A DNA stretch of 22,288 nt from a virus, in IMG/VR virus record IMGVR_UViG_3300030099_000594, positions 1 to 22,288 of that record; one strand, given 5' to 3'. Shown in pieces: positions 12,689-19,254 of this stretch. Below the pieces are notes generated by a model that searched no databases, had not been told where the DNA came from, and saw only the letters and a list, made by a program, of their open reading frames with translations. The stretch's first letter is position 1. Each line of letters opens with the position of its first letter. The position numbers and the translations under genes were made by a program.

Positions 12689-13537
12689 ATGACTATATAT
12701 GATGAAAGACCATTAACTAAGATGCCAGAAGAAATAGCATTTGACGTTTCTTTTGAGCCTACCAGATTTGACATGCGTAAGTATGTCATCAACAACAATA
12801 CTGATGAGGTGATAGGAATTGTAGGTAAAGACTTTAAATGTGCCAGTCACATTGATTTCTACAGACAGGTCAGAGATACAGTTGTAGCTGAACTTAGTGA
12901 CCATGACCTAGATGGTGCGACATTAACTTGGCGAACTGCCAGAAACAATGCTTGGACTATGATGGATATGCGTTTGCCAAACGTGACACATAAGATAACG
13001 ACTAGCAAACATCAGACTGACGTAGCACAAAGAATTATAGCTTTGCATGGTGTTGATGGGTCTTGTAGTAACATTACCTTATTTGGTGCAATAGACTTTT
13101 ATTGTACTAATGGCATGGTTACTGGCGAATACAATACCATTAAACGAAAGAATACATCAGGGTTTAGCTTAGAATCTTTCATAGATGAACTGTATAGGTC
13201 TAAAGAAGATTTTACTCAGCAGATGGGCATTTTGCAGAAATGGGCAGATACTACGTTGATTTACGTTAATGTCAAAGAGGTTCTAGAGAAGATGATTAAG
13301 TCTGAACGTAAAGCTGAGAAGATGCTCAAGCTATACAATCAAGAGCGAATCACCAGAGGTGCTAATGTATTTGCCTTATATAGTGCTTTGACTAACTATT
13401 CATCTTACGCAGATGAGAGAAATGGTTTCGCTCTTAGAAACACTGGCTACGATACTGCATCTGAGTCAATGTGGAAGCGAGAGAACGAAGTGTCACAATG
13501 GGTATCATCTCCTATCTTTAAGGAGTTAGTAGCATGA
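12689..13537 (+). CDS. DUF932 family protein, copy 1
   Basis: 282 residues. Matches the DUF932 phage/plasmid family: an N-terminal strand-rich part with VGKDFKCASHIDFYRQV, a central block RIIALHGVDGSCSNITLFGA then IDFYCTNGMVTGEYNTIKRK, and a C-terminal helical part with RGANVFALYSALTNYSSYAD followed by ERNGFALRNTG. Biochemical role unproven; the family is common in phage early and replication regions. The same-length paralogue at 16554-17402 shares nearly all these blocks, so the pair arose by duplication and divergence. Its stop overlaps the next start (GCATGA). Confidence 0.85.
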   Translation: MTIYDERPLTKMPEEIAFDVSFEPTRFDMRKYVINNNTDEVIGIVGKDFKCASHIDFYRQVRDTVVAELSDHDLDGATLTWRTARNNAWTMMDMRLPNVTHKITTSKHQTDVAQRIIALHGVDGSCSNITLFGAIDFYCTNGMVTGEYNTIKRKNTSGFSLESFIDELYRSKEDFTQQMGILQKWADTTLIYVNVKEVLEKMIKSERKAEKMLKLYNQERITRGANVFALYSALTNYSSYADERNGFALRNTGYDTASESMWKRENEVSQWVSSPIFKELVA

Positions 13538-13773
13538 TACCGATAAAAGAATACGCAAAGAGTAAGACTGAATATGCTGATACACCTTCAAACCATATAC
13601 ACATGGAGAAGGTGGGCAGTCTTACCCTTAACGAGATTATGAGCATGGATAACTATGAGGACTTGTTCAAAGGTAAGGCAGACCTGATAGATAACTTATA
13701 CTACTACTTATGTGATAACTTAGGTGTTAGGAAACACATGAAATATGATTGGAGTTTAGACAATGATAACTGA
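13534..13773 (+). CDS. Hypothetical small protein (79 aa)
   Basis: Begins 4 bases before the DUF932 stop ends (ATGA junction): MIPIKEYAKSKTEYADTPSN, with LTLNEIMSMDNYEDLFKGKA and a C-terminus DNLGVRKHMKYDWSLDNDN. Acidic, helical, soluble. No family recognised; the coupled start suggests it partners the DUF932 protein or is at least co-regulated. Confidence 0.75.
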   Translation: MIPIKEYAKSKTEYADTPSNHIHMEKVGSLTLNEIMSMDNYEDLFKGKADLIDNLYYYLCDNLGVRKHMKYDWSLDNDN

Positions 13774-13975
13774 AACTATAACAACTTATGGACTGCTCAT
13801 GGTTATGCAATTCGCTAGCCTTGAGCAGTGTGAAACATGGGCAACTAAAGTTTACGAACAAGAGAAAGGTGGGTGCTTTGTGAGTTATGAACATATTAAA
13901 ACTCTTGTTGACATTCCACCAGAAAGACCTAGTATATTTTCATCGAATCAATATAACTATATGGAAGGATATTAA
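13763..13975 (+). CDS. Hypothetical small two-Cys protein (70 aa)
   Basis: Overlaps the preceding gene by 11 bases. MITETITTYGLLMVMQFASL has a modest hydrophobic stretch; then EQCETWATKVYEQEKGGCFV with two Cys, as in small phage proteins with the pattern F-x-S-L-x-x-C...C-F. Possibly periplasmic or membrane-anchored, but the signal is weak. Confidence 0.7.
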   Translation: MITETITTYGLLMVMQFASLEQCETWATKVYEQEKGGCFVSYEHIKTLVDIPPERPSIFSSNQYNYMEGY

Positions 13976-13977
13976 TA

Positions 13978-14400
13978 ATGACTAATGTAATTCAAACACA
14001 AGTTAATAATGGCATGATAGAGGAGACTACATTCACTGACAATAGGTTCACTATCAAGCTGACTAAGACTATGCTAGAGAAATCTATCATGGATGCAACT
14101 AAACCTATACAGGATTGGTACTCTAAAGCATTGTGTTGTACCTTTGATGGACTAGAAAAAGGTGAGTGCGATGAGTATGATGCAGAGTTTATCTTTGGTG
14201 CAGAGACTACCTTAAAGTTTTACAAAAGTAAAAGCAGAGGTGACAAAAGATTTTCTATCAAAGGTTTACGCAAGTATGCTGATGTAGGAGATTACCTGAC
14301 TGTCCAAGAAGCATATAAGTATAGTGAGAACGGTAAGGGTGGTGTACACTCCATTATCATAAGTGTAGATGAACCAGAAGTAATAGAAAGAGGAGAATAA
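13978..14400 (+). CDS. Hypothetical protein (140 aa)
   Basis: MTNVIQTQVNNGMIEETTFT is followed by LTKTMLEKSIMDATKPIQDW (helix), two adjacent Cys (ALCCTF), an acidic strand region (ECDEYDAEFIFGAETTLKFY), and KRFSIKGLRKYADVGDYLTV. The second half looks like a small beta barrel with basic loops, which could bind DNA or protein. No family assigned. RBS GGATATTAATA is weak, but the two-base spacing to the previous stop implies coupling. Confidence 0.7.
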   Translation: MTNVIQTQVNNGMIEETTFTDNRFTIKLTKTMLEKSIMDATKPIQDWYSKALCCTFDGLEKGECDEYDAEFIFGAETTLKFYKSKSRGDKRFSIKGLRKYADVGDYLTVQEAYKYSENGKGGVHSIIISVDEPEVIERGE

Positions 14401-14402
14401 AT

Positions 14403-14681
14403 ATGACAAACAAACAAGCAGAAAAGGTAGTGTCTTTCACAGTAAGCCAGAGATATGATTTCTTAGAACTTATAAATGCCATGAAAGACTTAGACAATCA
14501 AGTATCTGAAGGTGTACCATTGGAGTACAACACTATAGAAAAGATTAGGAATAGCTCTTGGTTAATCAGTAAAGTGTTTGACTTTGCACAACCAAAATCA
14601 GATAATGGGTATACGAATCACTACAGTGACTACATATTTAGTGAAGATGTACCTAAAGAAAAGAAAGATAAGGTGAACTAA
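14403..14681 (+). CDS. Hypothetical protein (92 aa)
   Basis: AGAGGAG precedes ATG 14403. MTNKQAEKVVSFTVSQRYDF leads into helices (LELINAMKDLDNQVSEGVPL), ending EDVPKEKKDKVN. Soluble, mixed charge, unrecognised. The TAATG junction with the next gene shows translational coupling. Confidence 0.75.
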   Translation: MTNKQAEKVVSFTVSQRYDFLELINAMKDLDNQVSEGVPLEYNTIEKIRNSSWLISKVFDFAQPKSDNGYTNHYSDYIFSEDVPKEKKDKVN

Positions 14682-14821
14682 TGACTGAAGAAGAATTTCA
14701 AAAGTGGTTAGAAACTTGCCCTGACCATAATTGGGATGAGGTGCAAAGATTTGAAGGAGTAGTGTGGATTAGATTTTGTGTAGAAGAGGAGCAAGAAGAC
14801 GATGAACTGTTGGCACTGTAA
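14681..14821 (+). CDS. Acidic 46-residue protein
   Basis: Shares its first A with the previous stop. MTEEEFQKWLETCPDHNWDE then RFEGVVWIRFCVEEEQEDDE and LLAL. Two Cys, strongly acidic; resembles short phage proteins with a WxxxCPxHxW core. It overlaps the zinc-ribbon gene by 20 bases. Confidence 0.65.
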   Translation: MTEEEFQKWLETCPDHNWDEVQRFEGVVWIRFCVEEEQEDDELLAL

Positions 14822-14972
14822 CACACAACTAATCTGGGGAGGTGACCATGACATCAGCGAAGAAGATGACACATGGCTCATGGTCACTAACTTACATTGT
14901 CCTAAGTGTCAGAGCCATGTAGATGTATATTTACCAAAGGAGGATGAAGATGAAGTACGCAGTAATGATTGA
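14802..14972 (+). CDS. Phage zinc-ribbon protein
   Basis: 56 residues: MNCWHCNTQLIWGGDHDISE, then LHCPKCQSHVDVYLP. The C-x2-C...C-x2-C pattern (C3, C6, C33, C36) makes a zinc ribbon. Near-identical MNCWHCxTxLIWGGDHD openings are familiar from other phages. Probably a small nucleic-acid or protein adaptor. It overlaps both neighbours, by 20 and 23 bases. Confidence 0.8.
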   Translation: MNCWHCNTQLIWGGDHDISEEDDTWLMVTNLHCPKCQSHVDVYLPKEDEDEVRSND

Positions 14973-15123
14973 ACCTTTTGAGGGCTTTGAGTATGTCAAA
15001 GATGGGTGTGGTGCTATGTGGACAGTAGACACACCTGTTAAAGTGTTTGACACAAAGGAAGAAGCACAAGTAGAAGCAGATAAATGGAACACAGGAGAGG
15101 TGGTAGAATGGACGATAAAGTAA
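14950..15123 (+). CDS. Hypothetical protein (57 aa)
   Basis: I choose ATG 14950 because AGGAGG lies 7 bases upstream; ATGs at 14944 and 14923 are also in frame. MKYAVMIEPFEGFEYVKDGC, then DTPVKVFDTKEEAQVEADKW and NTGEVVEWTIK. The small alpha/beta pattern with FDTKEEAQxEADKWN resembles short phage proteins of unknown role. Confidence 0.7.
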   Translation: MKYAVMIEPFEGFEYVKDGCGAMWTVDTPVKVFDTKEEAQVEADKWNTGEVVEWTIK

Positions 15124-15251
15124 AACAAGACGCACAGGCACAGGCAGAGATAGCTTACACAGGCTTCCTATCCTTCCTTAAATGGATGTTAGTAGCCACA
15201 TTGTTTATATTTGTACTGTTAGTGCGTTGTAATTTTGGAGTAGAAACATGA
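15108..15251 (+). CDS. Single-pass membrane protein (47 aa)
   Basis: Overlaps the previous gene by 16 bases. A polar N-terminus (MDDKVKQDAQAQAEIAYTGF) precedes a transmembrane helix WMLVATLFIFVLLVRC and a short tail. Begins a run of three tiny membrane proteins. A holin-like or host-membrane-modulating role is possible but unsupported. Confidence 0.65.
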   Translation: MDDKVKQDAQAQAEIAYTGFLSFLKWMLVATLFIFVLLVRCNFGVET

Positions 15252-15343
15252 GCTATTGGAATGACAAAGACCCAAATGATTATTACATAATACTCTTGGT
15301 AGTGCTTTTATTAGGGATGATGATATGGGCGCAGTATGGCTAA
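15248..15343 (+). CDS. Membrane micro-protein (31 aa)
   Basis: ATGA overlap with the previous stop. MSYWNDKDPNDYYIILLVVL then LLGMMIWAQYG: a polar head plus one transmembrane helix. Small size lowers certainty; coupled starts on both sides support it. Confidence 0.5.
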   Translation: MSYWNDKDPNDYYIILLVVLLLGMMIWAQYG

Positions 15344-15537
15344 TACTATTAACTGTTTTTGCAGGTTACTTTGTAATGATATTAGTAGTGGGTTTACTAA
15401 AACATCTAAACCTGTTACAATATTTTTTAGTATGGGGAAATAATGCAATAGGCATATACATTGTATGCACCCTAGTAACATATATAATAATGCAAGGAGT
15501 ATCATGGCGAAGAAAGATGAACATAAAAAAAGAATAG
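15325..15537 (+). CDS. Two-helix membrane protein (70 aa)
   Basis: Overlaps the previous gene by 19 bases. Hydrophobic segments AVWLILLTVFAGYFVMILVV and AIGIYIVCTLVTYIIMQGV, with a basic C-terminus WRRKMNIKKE. Two membrane helices with short loops resemble small holins. The C-terminal bases lie in copy A of the 71-bp repeat. Confidence 0.65.
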   Translation: MGAVWLILLTVFAGYFVMILVVGLLKHLNLLQYFLVWGNNAIGIYIVCTLVTYIIMQGVSWRRKMNIKKE

Positions 15538-15564
15538 AAGAGATGCGAGAGTTTACAAAAGGTA
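15494..15564 (+). repeat. 71-bp direct duplication, copy A
   Basis: Matches 15901-15971 (offset 407) at 64 of 71 positions by eye. It includes the overlap of two frames, so in each copy the upstream gene ends in SWxxKMNxKKE and the downstream gene begins MAK[KQ]DEHKKRIEEMREFTKG. Confidence 0.85.
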
Positions 15565-15581
15565 TGGATGCAGTATGGTAA
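15504..15581 (+). pseudogene. Truncated 25-codon duplicate of the gene at 15911
   Basis: From ATG 15504 (AAGGAG upstream) it reads MAKKDEHKKRIEEMREFTKG then MDAVW and stops. The first 20 residues equal the start of the 74-residue protein at 15911-16135 except one substitution. Either a remnant of a duplication or a retained short peptide; the ORF remains well coupled (overlap with the next ATG at 15575). Confidence 0.6.
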
Positions 15582-15775
15582 ATTTTTTTGAACACAGAAG
15601 AGAGTTACGATTAAAACAAGAGCTATACTCTAAAGTTAAAGACCAGACTCTTAATAAACATTATGATGCAGGTTTACCTAGTTTTACACTTGCCTACAAT
15701 GACACTATATATTTTGGGCATACTGCTGAAGAGGTCATAGAAAAAGTTTTAAAAGAAATACAAAATGAAAATTGA
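15575..15775 (+). CDS. Hypothetical protein (66 aa)
   Basis: MVNFFEHRRELRLKQELYSK then AGLPSFTLAYNDTIYFGHTA and EEVIEKVLKEIQNEN: a charged helix, a short beta hairpin and a final helix. Unrecognised. Lies between the two copies of the 71-bp repeat, with ATG overlapping the stop of the truncated duplicate. Confidence 0.65.
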   Translation: MVNFFEHRRELRLKQELYSKVKDQTLNKHYDAGLPSFTLAYNDTIYFGHTAEEVIEKVLKEIQNEN

Positions 15776-15944
15776 ATATGTAGATAAAGACACAGTGGTA
15801 TGTGAGGATGACCATCCTAGAGTATATTATAGATTGAAAGAGGGAGAAGCTATCTGTGGTTATTGCAACAAAAAATTTGTACATATAAATAAAAACAGGA
15901 AAGGAATATCGTGGCAAAACAAGATGAACACAAAAAAAGAATAG
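15765..15944 (+). CDS. zf-CHCC-type zinc finger protein
   Basis: 59 residues from ATG 15765: MKIEYVDKDTVVCEDDHPRV then YYRLKEGEAICGYCNKKFVH. The C13...H17-P-R-V-Y...C31-x2-C34-x-K-F pattern matches the zf-CHCC domain known from the NDUFS6/complex I zinc subunit and small bacterial proteins. The C-terminus (SWQNKMNTKKE) is encoded by copy B of the 71-bp repeat and overlaps the next gene by 34 bases. A host-derived acquisition or a metal-binding adaptor is possible. Confidence 0.75.
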   Translation: MKIEYVDKDTVVCEDDHPRVYYRLKEGEAICGYCNKKFVHINKNRKGISWQNKMNTKKE

Positions 15945-15971
15945 AAGAAATGCGAGAGTTTACAAAAGGTA
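15901..15971 (+). repeat. 71-bp direct duplication, copy B
   Basis: Partner of 15494-15564. Here the downstream frame starts with GTG (15911) where copy A has ATG, and the frame continues into the full 74-residue gene. Third-position differences predominate in the downstream frame. Confidence 0.85.
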
Positions 15972-16135
15972 AGATGCCTTTGATATTACTCGCTAGTACA
16001 GAAGAAGATTACAAAGGTTTGAAGAAAGCTAAATCTAGGATGCGAAATGTAAGTAACCTAGAGATAATTAGGAAAGAGGATTATGATGAGAATAACAGAA
16101 AAGTTTTAACAGAAATGAAAGGAGAAAACCCATGA
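15911..16135 (+). CDS. Hypothetical basic protein (74 aa), GTG start
   Basis: GTG 15911 with AAGGA 6 bases upstream, and the start is confirmed by alignment with the ATG of the duplicate at 15504. MAKQDEHKKRIEEMREFTKG, then MPLILLASTEEDYKGLKKAK, and NRKVLTEMKGENP. Charged N-terminal helix followed by a small alpha/beta part. No family recognised. Confidence 0.7.
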   Translation: MAKQDEHKKRIEEMREFTKGKMPLILLASTEEDYKGLKKAKSRMRNVSNLEIIRKEDYDENNRKVLTEMKGENP

Positions 16136-16410
16136 TAAAAGTGGTTACCAAAAGTGTCCGAGGTCTGACACTTAGCACTGGTTCTTACTGCTTACGTGTA
16201 CTCATATCTCTGTCTATGTTACTTAACGTAGTTACAGGTGGGCGAGTGCATCAGCCATTCAGTGCTAGGAATTGGCAGTGGAAGAAGGAAAATAAATTTA
16301 ACCTTGTTTCTCTTATTGATATGTGCTATGGTGAGTCACACTGTATGTACAGTTGGATAAGATGGAACGCAAGACAGGAGATAACAAATGAACTCAGTAG
16401 AAATACCTAA
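16132..16410 (+). CDS. Conserved membrane-associated phage protein (92 aa)
   Basis: Overlaps the previous stop by 4 bases. A hydrophobic segment (LRVLISLSMLLNVVTGG, about 21-37) is followed by HQPFSARNWQWKKENKFNLV then a SLIDMCYGESHCMYSWIRWN block. This layout (hydrophobic helix, LLNV-x-GG-x3-Q-x-FSAR, H-C-x3-W) is a conserved small phage family whose members often occur near lysis genes. Function not established. Confidence 0.75.
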   Translation: MIKVVTKSVRGLTLSTGSYCLRVLISLSMLLNVVTGGRVHQPFSARNWQWKKENKFNLVSLIDMCYGESHCMYSWIRWNARQEITNELSRNT

Positions 16411-16468
16411 CGACCCATGCGATGATTGGTCAGAAAATATTATTTTATGGCTGATTAAGAACGCATAA
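16388..16468 (+). CDS. Acidic 26-residue micro-protein
   Basis: AGGAG lies 7 bases before ATG 16388. Product MNSVEIPNDPCDDWSENIIL then WLIKNA. Overlaps the previous gene by 23 bases and is the last gene of the dense small-gene run. Too short for family assignment. Confidence 0.45.
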   Translation: MNSVEIPNDPCDDWSENIILWLIKNA

Positions 16469-16490
16469 AAATAACCGTTACTAGTACAGG

Positions 16491-16505
16491 GGGTATGCTA
16501 TACCC
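16491..16505. promoter_or_regulatory. GGGTAT-GCT-ATACCC inverted repeat, putative operator
   Basis: Perfect 6-bp arms in the 85-base gap before the second DUF932 gene. The neighbouring ACTATCAGTT (16516-16525) also occurs at 10340-10349 in the control region, there 11 bases before another TATACCC, so both gaps may bind the same regulator. No clear -35/-10 pair was found beside it. Confidence 0.5.
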
Positions 16506-16553
16506 TACATAATTAACTATCAGTTGCAACCTAACCAGAAAAGGAGATTACAA

Positions 16554-17402
16554 ATGCCATTTGATTTAACAACAAACAACTTTCAAGTACCTGAGAACTT
16601 TGACTTTGAGGTGGAGTATGAGCCATCCAAAGTACCTGACAAGAAGTACGTCAAGGTTAAAGGTACAGACACATACCTTAACGTGGTGGGTAATGGCTTC
16701 ACTACTACGTCACACACAAACTTTGCCCACACTGTATGGAATACCATGCAAGACAAGCTATCTGCTGATGAGCTAGATGGTATGACTATTGACTGGAAGT
16801 CTGCACGTAATGATGGGTACATGATGATGGACATCACATTACCTAGCGTGAGCTATGACATCTACACAGATAAGCATAGCGAGAAGATTGGACAGCGTAT
16901 CATAGGTCTGCATGGTGTAGATGGTCTGTGTTCTAACATCGTGGTGTATGGACAGATCTCATTCTTCTGCACAAACAAGATGGTACGAGGTGAGCATGAC
17001 ATCGTGAAGCGTAAGAACACATCTAACTTCTGCATAGATAGCTTTGGCAGACAGCTAGAGAAATCTTCAACAGACTTCTATGACCAAGCTAACACACTAC
17101 AACAGTGGGCAAACACATCCACAGTTAATGTAGATGTTAAGGCTATGTTTGAGAAGATTATGTCTGACAAACAGGCAGAGAAGATGTACTCACTCTATGG
17201 TGCAGAGGTAAGTACACGAGGTGCTAATGCCTACAGTATCTACAGTGCCTTCACTAACTATGCAAGCTATGCTGATGAGCGTAATGGCTTTAAGCTACGT
17301 AACACAGGCAAAGATACTGAAGCAGTATCCATGTGGAACAGAGAGCTTGACGTTACCAAGTGGGTAAAGTCCAAGCAGTTTCAAGACTTGGTGGCGGCAT
17401 AA
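16554..17402 (+). CDS. DUF932 family protein, copy 2
   Basis: ATG 16554 with AAGGAG nine bases upstream (a TTG at 16524 lies before this RBS). 282 residues, the same length as copy 1. Shared blocks are RIIGLHGVDGLCSNIVVYGQ, CTNKMVRGEHDIVKRKNTSN and RGANAYSIYSAFTNYASYAD then ERNGFKLRNTG; the N-terminus is the most divergent part. It is less AT-rich than the early region and heads the integration/replication operon, its stop sharing an A with the integrase start. Two diverged copies suggest separate roles or a heteromer (inference). Confidence 0.87.
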   Translation: MPFDLTTNNFQVPENFDFEVEYEPSKVPDKKYVKVKGTDTYLNVVGNGFTTTSHTNFAHTVWNTMQDKLSADELDGMTIDWKSARNDGYMMMDITLPSVSYDIYTDKHSEKIGQRIIGLHGVDGLCSNIVVYGQISFFCTNKMVRGEHDIVKRKNTSNFCIDSFGRQLEKSSTDFYDQANTLQQWANTSTVNVDVKAMFEKIMSDKQAEKMYSLYGAEVSTRGANAYSIYSAFTNYASYADERNGFKLRNTGKDTEAVSMWNRELDVTKWVKSKQFQDLVAA

Positions 17403-18481
17403 TGTCGCTACCTCGTTTTACACAGAAGCGGCTAGACACGTACCGTTTTAATCCACCACAGGATATTGTAGACGCAAATGTTGTGAAGCGTTGTGAGCTA
17501 GGCAAAGACCTAGCCACAGCCACACAGCTTGCTCGTAGTCTCAATAAGAAGATAGACCTATGGAGAAAGGGTAAGGACGAAAGTGTTGAGGTGTATGATA
17601 AAAGCACTGTCAATCAAGTTATCAATGCGTACACAAAGTCGTGGGATTTTGCACAGTTACGTGACAAGACACAGACAGACTACCAATACTTCATGCGTCA
17701 GCTATCTGAAGACATAGGCAACAAGAAGTATAGGTCTGTGACACTGAAAGATGCGAAGCAGATATACAACAAGTGGTTGAACAGAGGGATAACCTTTGCA
17801 AATCATGCCTGTAGTGTAAGCTCACGCTTATTCACATACGCAGTACAGTTTGATGACCAACCTTTCAATCCATTTAGTCAGGTGACACGCAAAACACCAC
17901 TACAACGCAAGGTAGTATGGACTAAAACAGATGTAACCAAGTTTCTTGAGACAGCTTATGCTGATTTTGAGACTAGGAACATAGGATTGATAGTTCAGAT
18001 GGCTTACGAGTGGGTACAAAGGCTAGGTGATATGCGTCTGTTAGAGTGGACAAGCATCAAGGATAGGCAGGTTCACATCAAGCAATCCAAGCGTAGAGCA
18101 GAGGTATTTTTACCCATATCAGAGGAGTTATTTGACATGTTAGAACAGCAACGAAATGACTTTGGCTTTCAAAGGTACATATGCCCTCAAATAAAGCCTG
18201 TACAGGGGGAGTTCTTACCCTATTCCTTGTACGGTCTATCCAAAAAAGGAAGAGATGTCATGCGCAAAGCAGGATTGTCTGACGAGCTACGATTAATGGA
18301 CATTCGGAGGACAGGAACAACCGAAATGGTAGACGCAGGTGTGTCACTTGGACAGATTATGTCTGTGACTGGACACACGAATCCAAGTTCAGTCAAACCA
18401 TACATGAAAAATACATTTACGAGTGCTAATAATGCGTTGACTACACGCAAAGAACATGTTAAGAGTGTGTATAATGTTTAA
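17402..18481 (+). CDS. int: Tyrosine recombinase / phage integrase with His-to-Met box II variant
   Basis: 359 residues from ATG 17402 (TAATG junction with DUF932). Residues about 70-160 form a SAM-like core-binding domain (VYDKSTVNQVINAYTKSW). The catalytic domain has R207 in QRLGDMRLLEW, K227 or K230 in HIKQSKRRAEVFLP, R302 in LMDIRRTGTTE, H325 in SVTGHTNPSS and nucleophile Y334 in VKPYMKNT. The usual HxxR first His is Met (M299). It would catalyse site-specific integration or excision, so the phage may be temperate or descended from temperate phages. It lies inside the replication operon rather than beside an obvious attP. Confidence 0.92.
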   Translation: MSLPRFTQKRLDTYRFNPPQDIVDANVVKRCELGKDLATATQLARSLNKKIDLWRKGKDESVEVYDKSTVNQVINAYTKSWDFAQLRDKTQTDYQYFMRQLSEDIGNKKYRSVTLKDAKQIYNKWLNRGITFANHACSVSSRLFTYAVQFDDQPFNPFSQVTRKTPLQRKVVWTKTDVTKFLETAYADFETRNIGLIVQMAYEWVQRLGDMRLLEWTSIKDRQVHIKQSKRRAEVFLPISEELFDMLEQQRNDFGFQRYICPQIKPVQGEFLPYSLYGLSKKGRDVMRKAGLSDELRLMDIRRTGTTEMVDAGVSLGQIMSVTGHTNPSSVKPYMKNTFTSANNALTTRKEHVKSVYNV

Positions 18482-19253
18482 TATTAATACACTTATAAAT
18501 GATTTACAGTTACGTGATGGTGAAACTAAACGTATGACTTGTCCTGTATGTAAGAACAAGGAGAAGACGTTTACCATCACTAACAACATGGGTCAGCTAC
18601 TGTGGAATTGTTACAAGGCTTCTTGTCATCTCTCTGGTGCTAAGAAAGTGCATCTTACAAGTGATGATATAAGAAAGTCTATTGGTGCATTTGCCGAAGA
18701 GACAGTAGAGATACCGTTTGAATTACCTGAGTACGTAATACCTCACAATAATAATGAGGATGTACTCAAGTTTGCAGATACCTATGGTTTAGATATTGAC
18801 ACAACTGAGTTGATGTATGATGTCAAAGACCATAGGATTGTGTTTCCTATCGTACATGACGGTAAGATTGTTGACGCTACAGGACGTAGCCTTGATAAAA
18901 GATTGCCTAAATGGAAACGATATGGAAAAAGTGACTTGCCTTATACACATGGATATGGTAAAGTCGCTGTAGTTGTAGAGGATTGTGTGAGTGCCGCAGT
19001 GGTTGGAACAGTTAGCGATGTGCATGTTGGGGTTGCTGTGTTGGGTACGTCACTATCGGAATCACACAAGCGATACTTATCACGATTCTCTACAGCAGTA
19101 GTTGCGCTAGACCCTGATGCATTACCCAAGACACTAGCGTTTGTACGAGAACTAAAGACCCATGTGCCAGATGTAAAAGCCCTACGTTTGACAGATGATT
19201 TAAAATACAGAAACCAACAAGACTTAGATAGTCTTACCAACATAGGAGTATAA
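18474..19253 (+). CDS. DNA primase (zinc-binding plus TOPRIM), stand-alone
   Basis: 259 residues from ATG 18474, overlapping the integrase end by 8 bases. The N-terminal zinc finger has C23-x2-C26 (TCPVCKNKEKTF) and C46-x4-C51 (WNCYKASCHLSG). The TOPRIM core shows VVVEDCVSAAVVG (E169, D170) and ALDPDA (D213, D215). This equals the primase half of T7 gp4 but without a fused helicase; the helicase follows after one base. It makes RNA primers for the replisome. Confidence 0.9.
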   Translation: MFNINTLINDLQLRDGETKRMTCPVCKNKEKTFTITNNMGQLLWNCYKASCHLSGAKKVHLTSDDIRKSIGAFAEETVEIPFELPEYVIPHNNNEDVLKFADTYGLDIDTTELMYDVKDHRIVFPIVHDGKIVDATGRSLDKRLPKWKRYGKSDLPYTHGYGKVAVVVEDCVSAAVVGTVSDVHVGVAVLGTSLSESHKRYLSRFSTAVVALDPDALPKTLAFVRELKTHVPDVKALRLTDDLKYRNQQDLDSLTNIGV

Positions 19254-19254
19254 T

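Noticed and set aside
14902-15141. Minus-strand frames opposite the zinc-ribbon and 57-residue genes
   Set aside because: Cys/His/Phe-rich antisense shadows without RBS, while the plus strand has coupled genes with good RBS there.
17402-18481. attP site adjacent to integrase
   Set aside because: Both flanks are coding and overlap neighbouring genes; no tRNA-like or repeated core sequence was seen.
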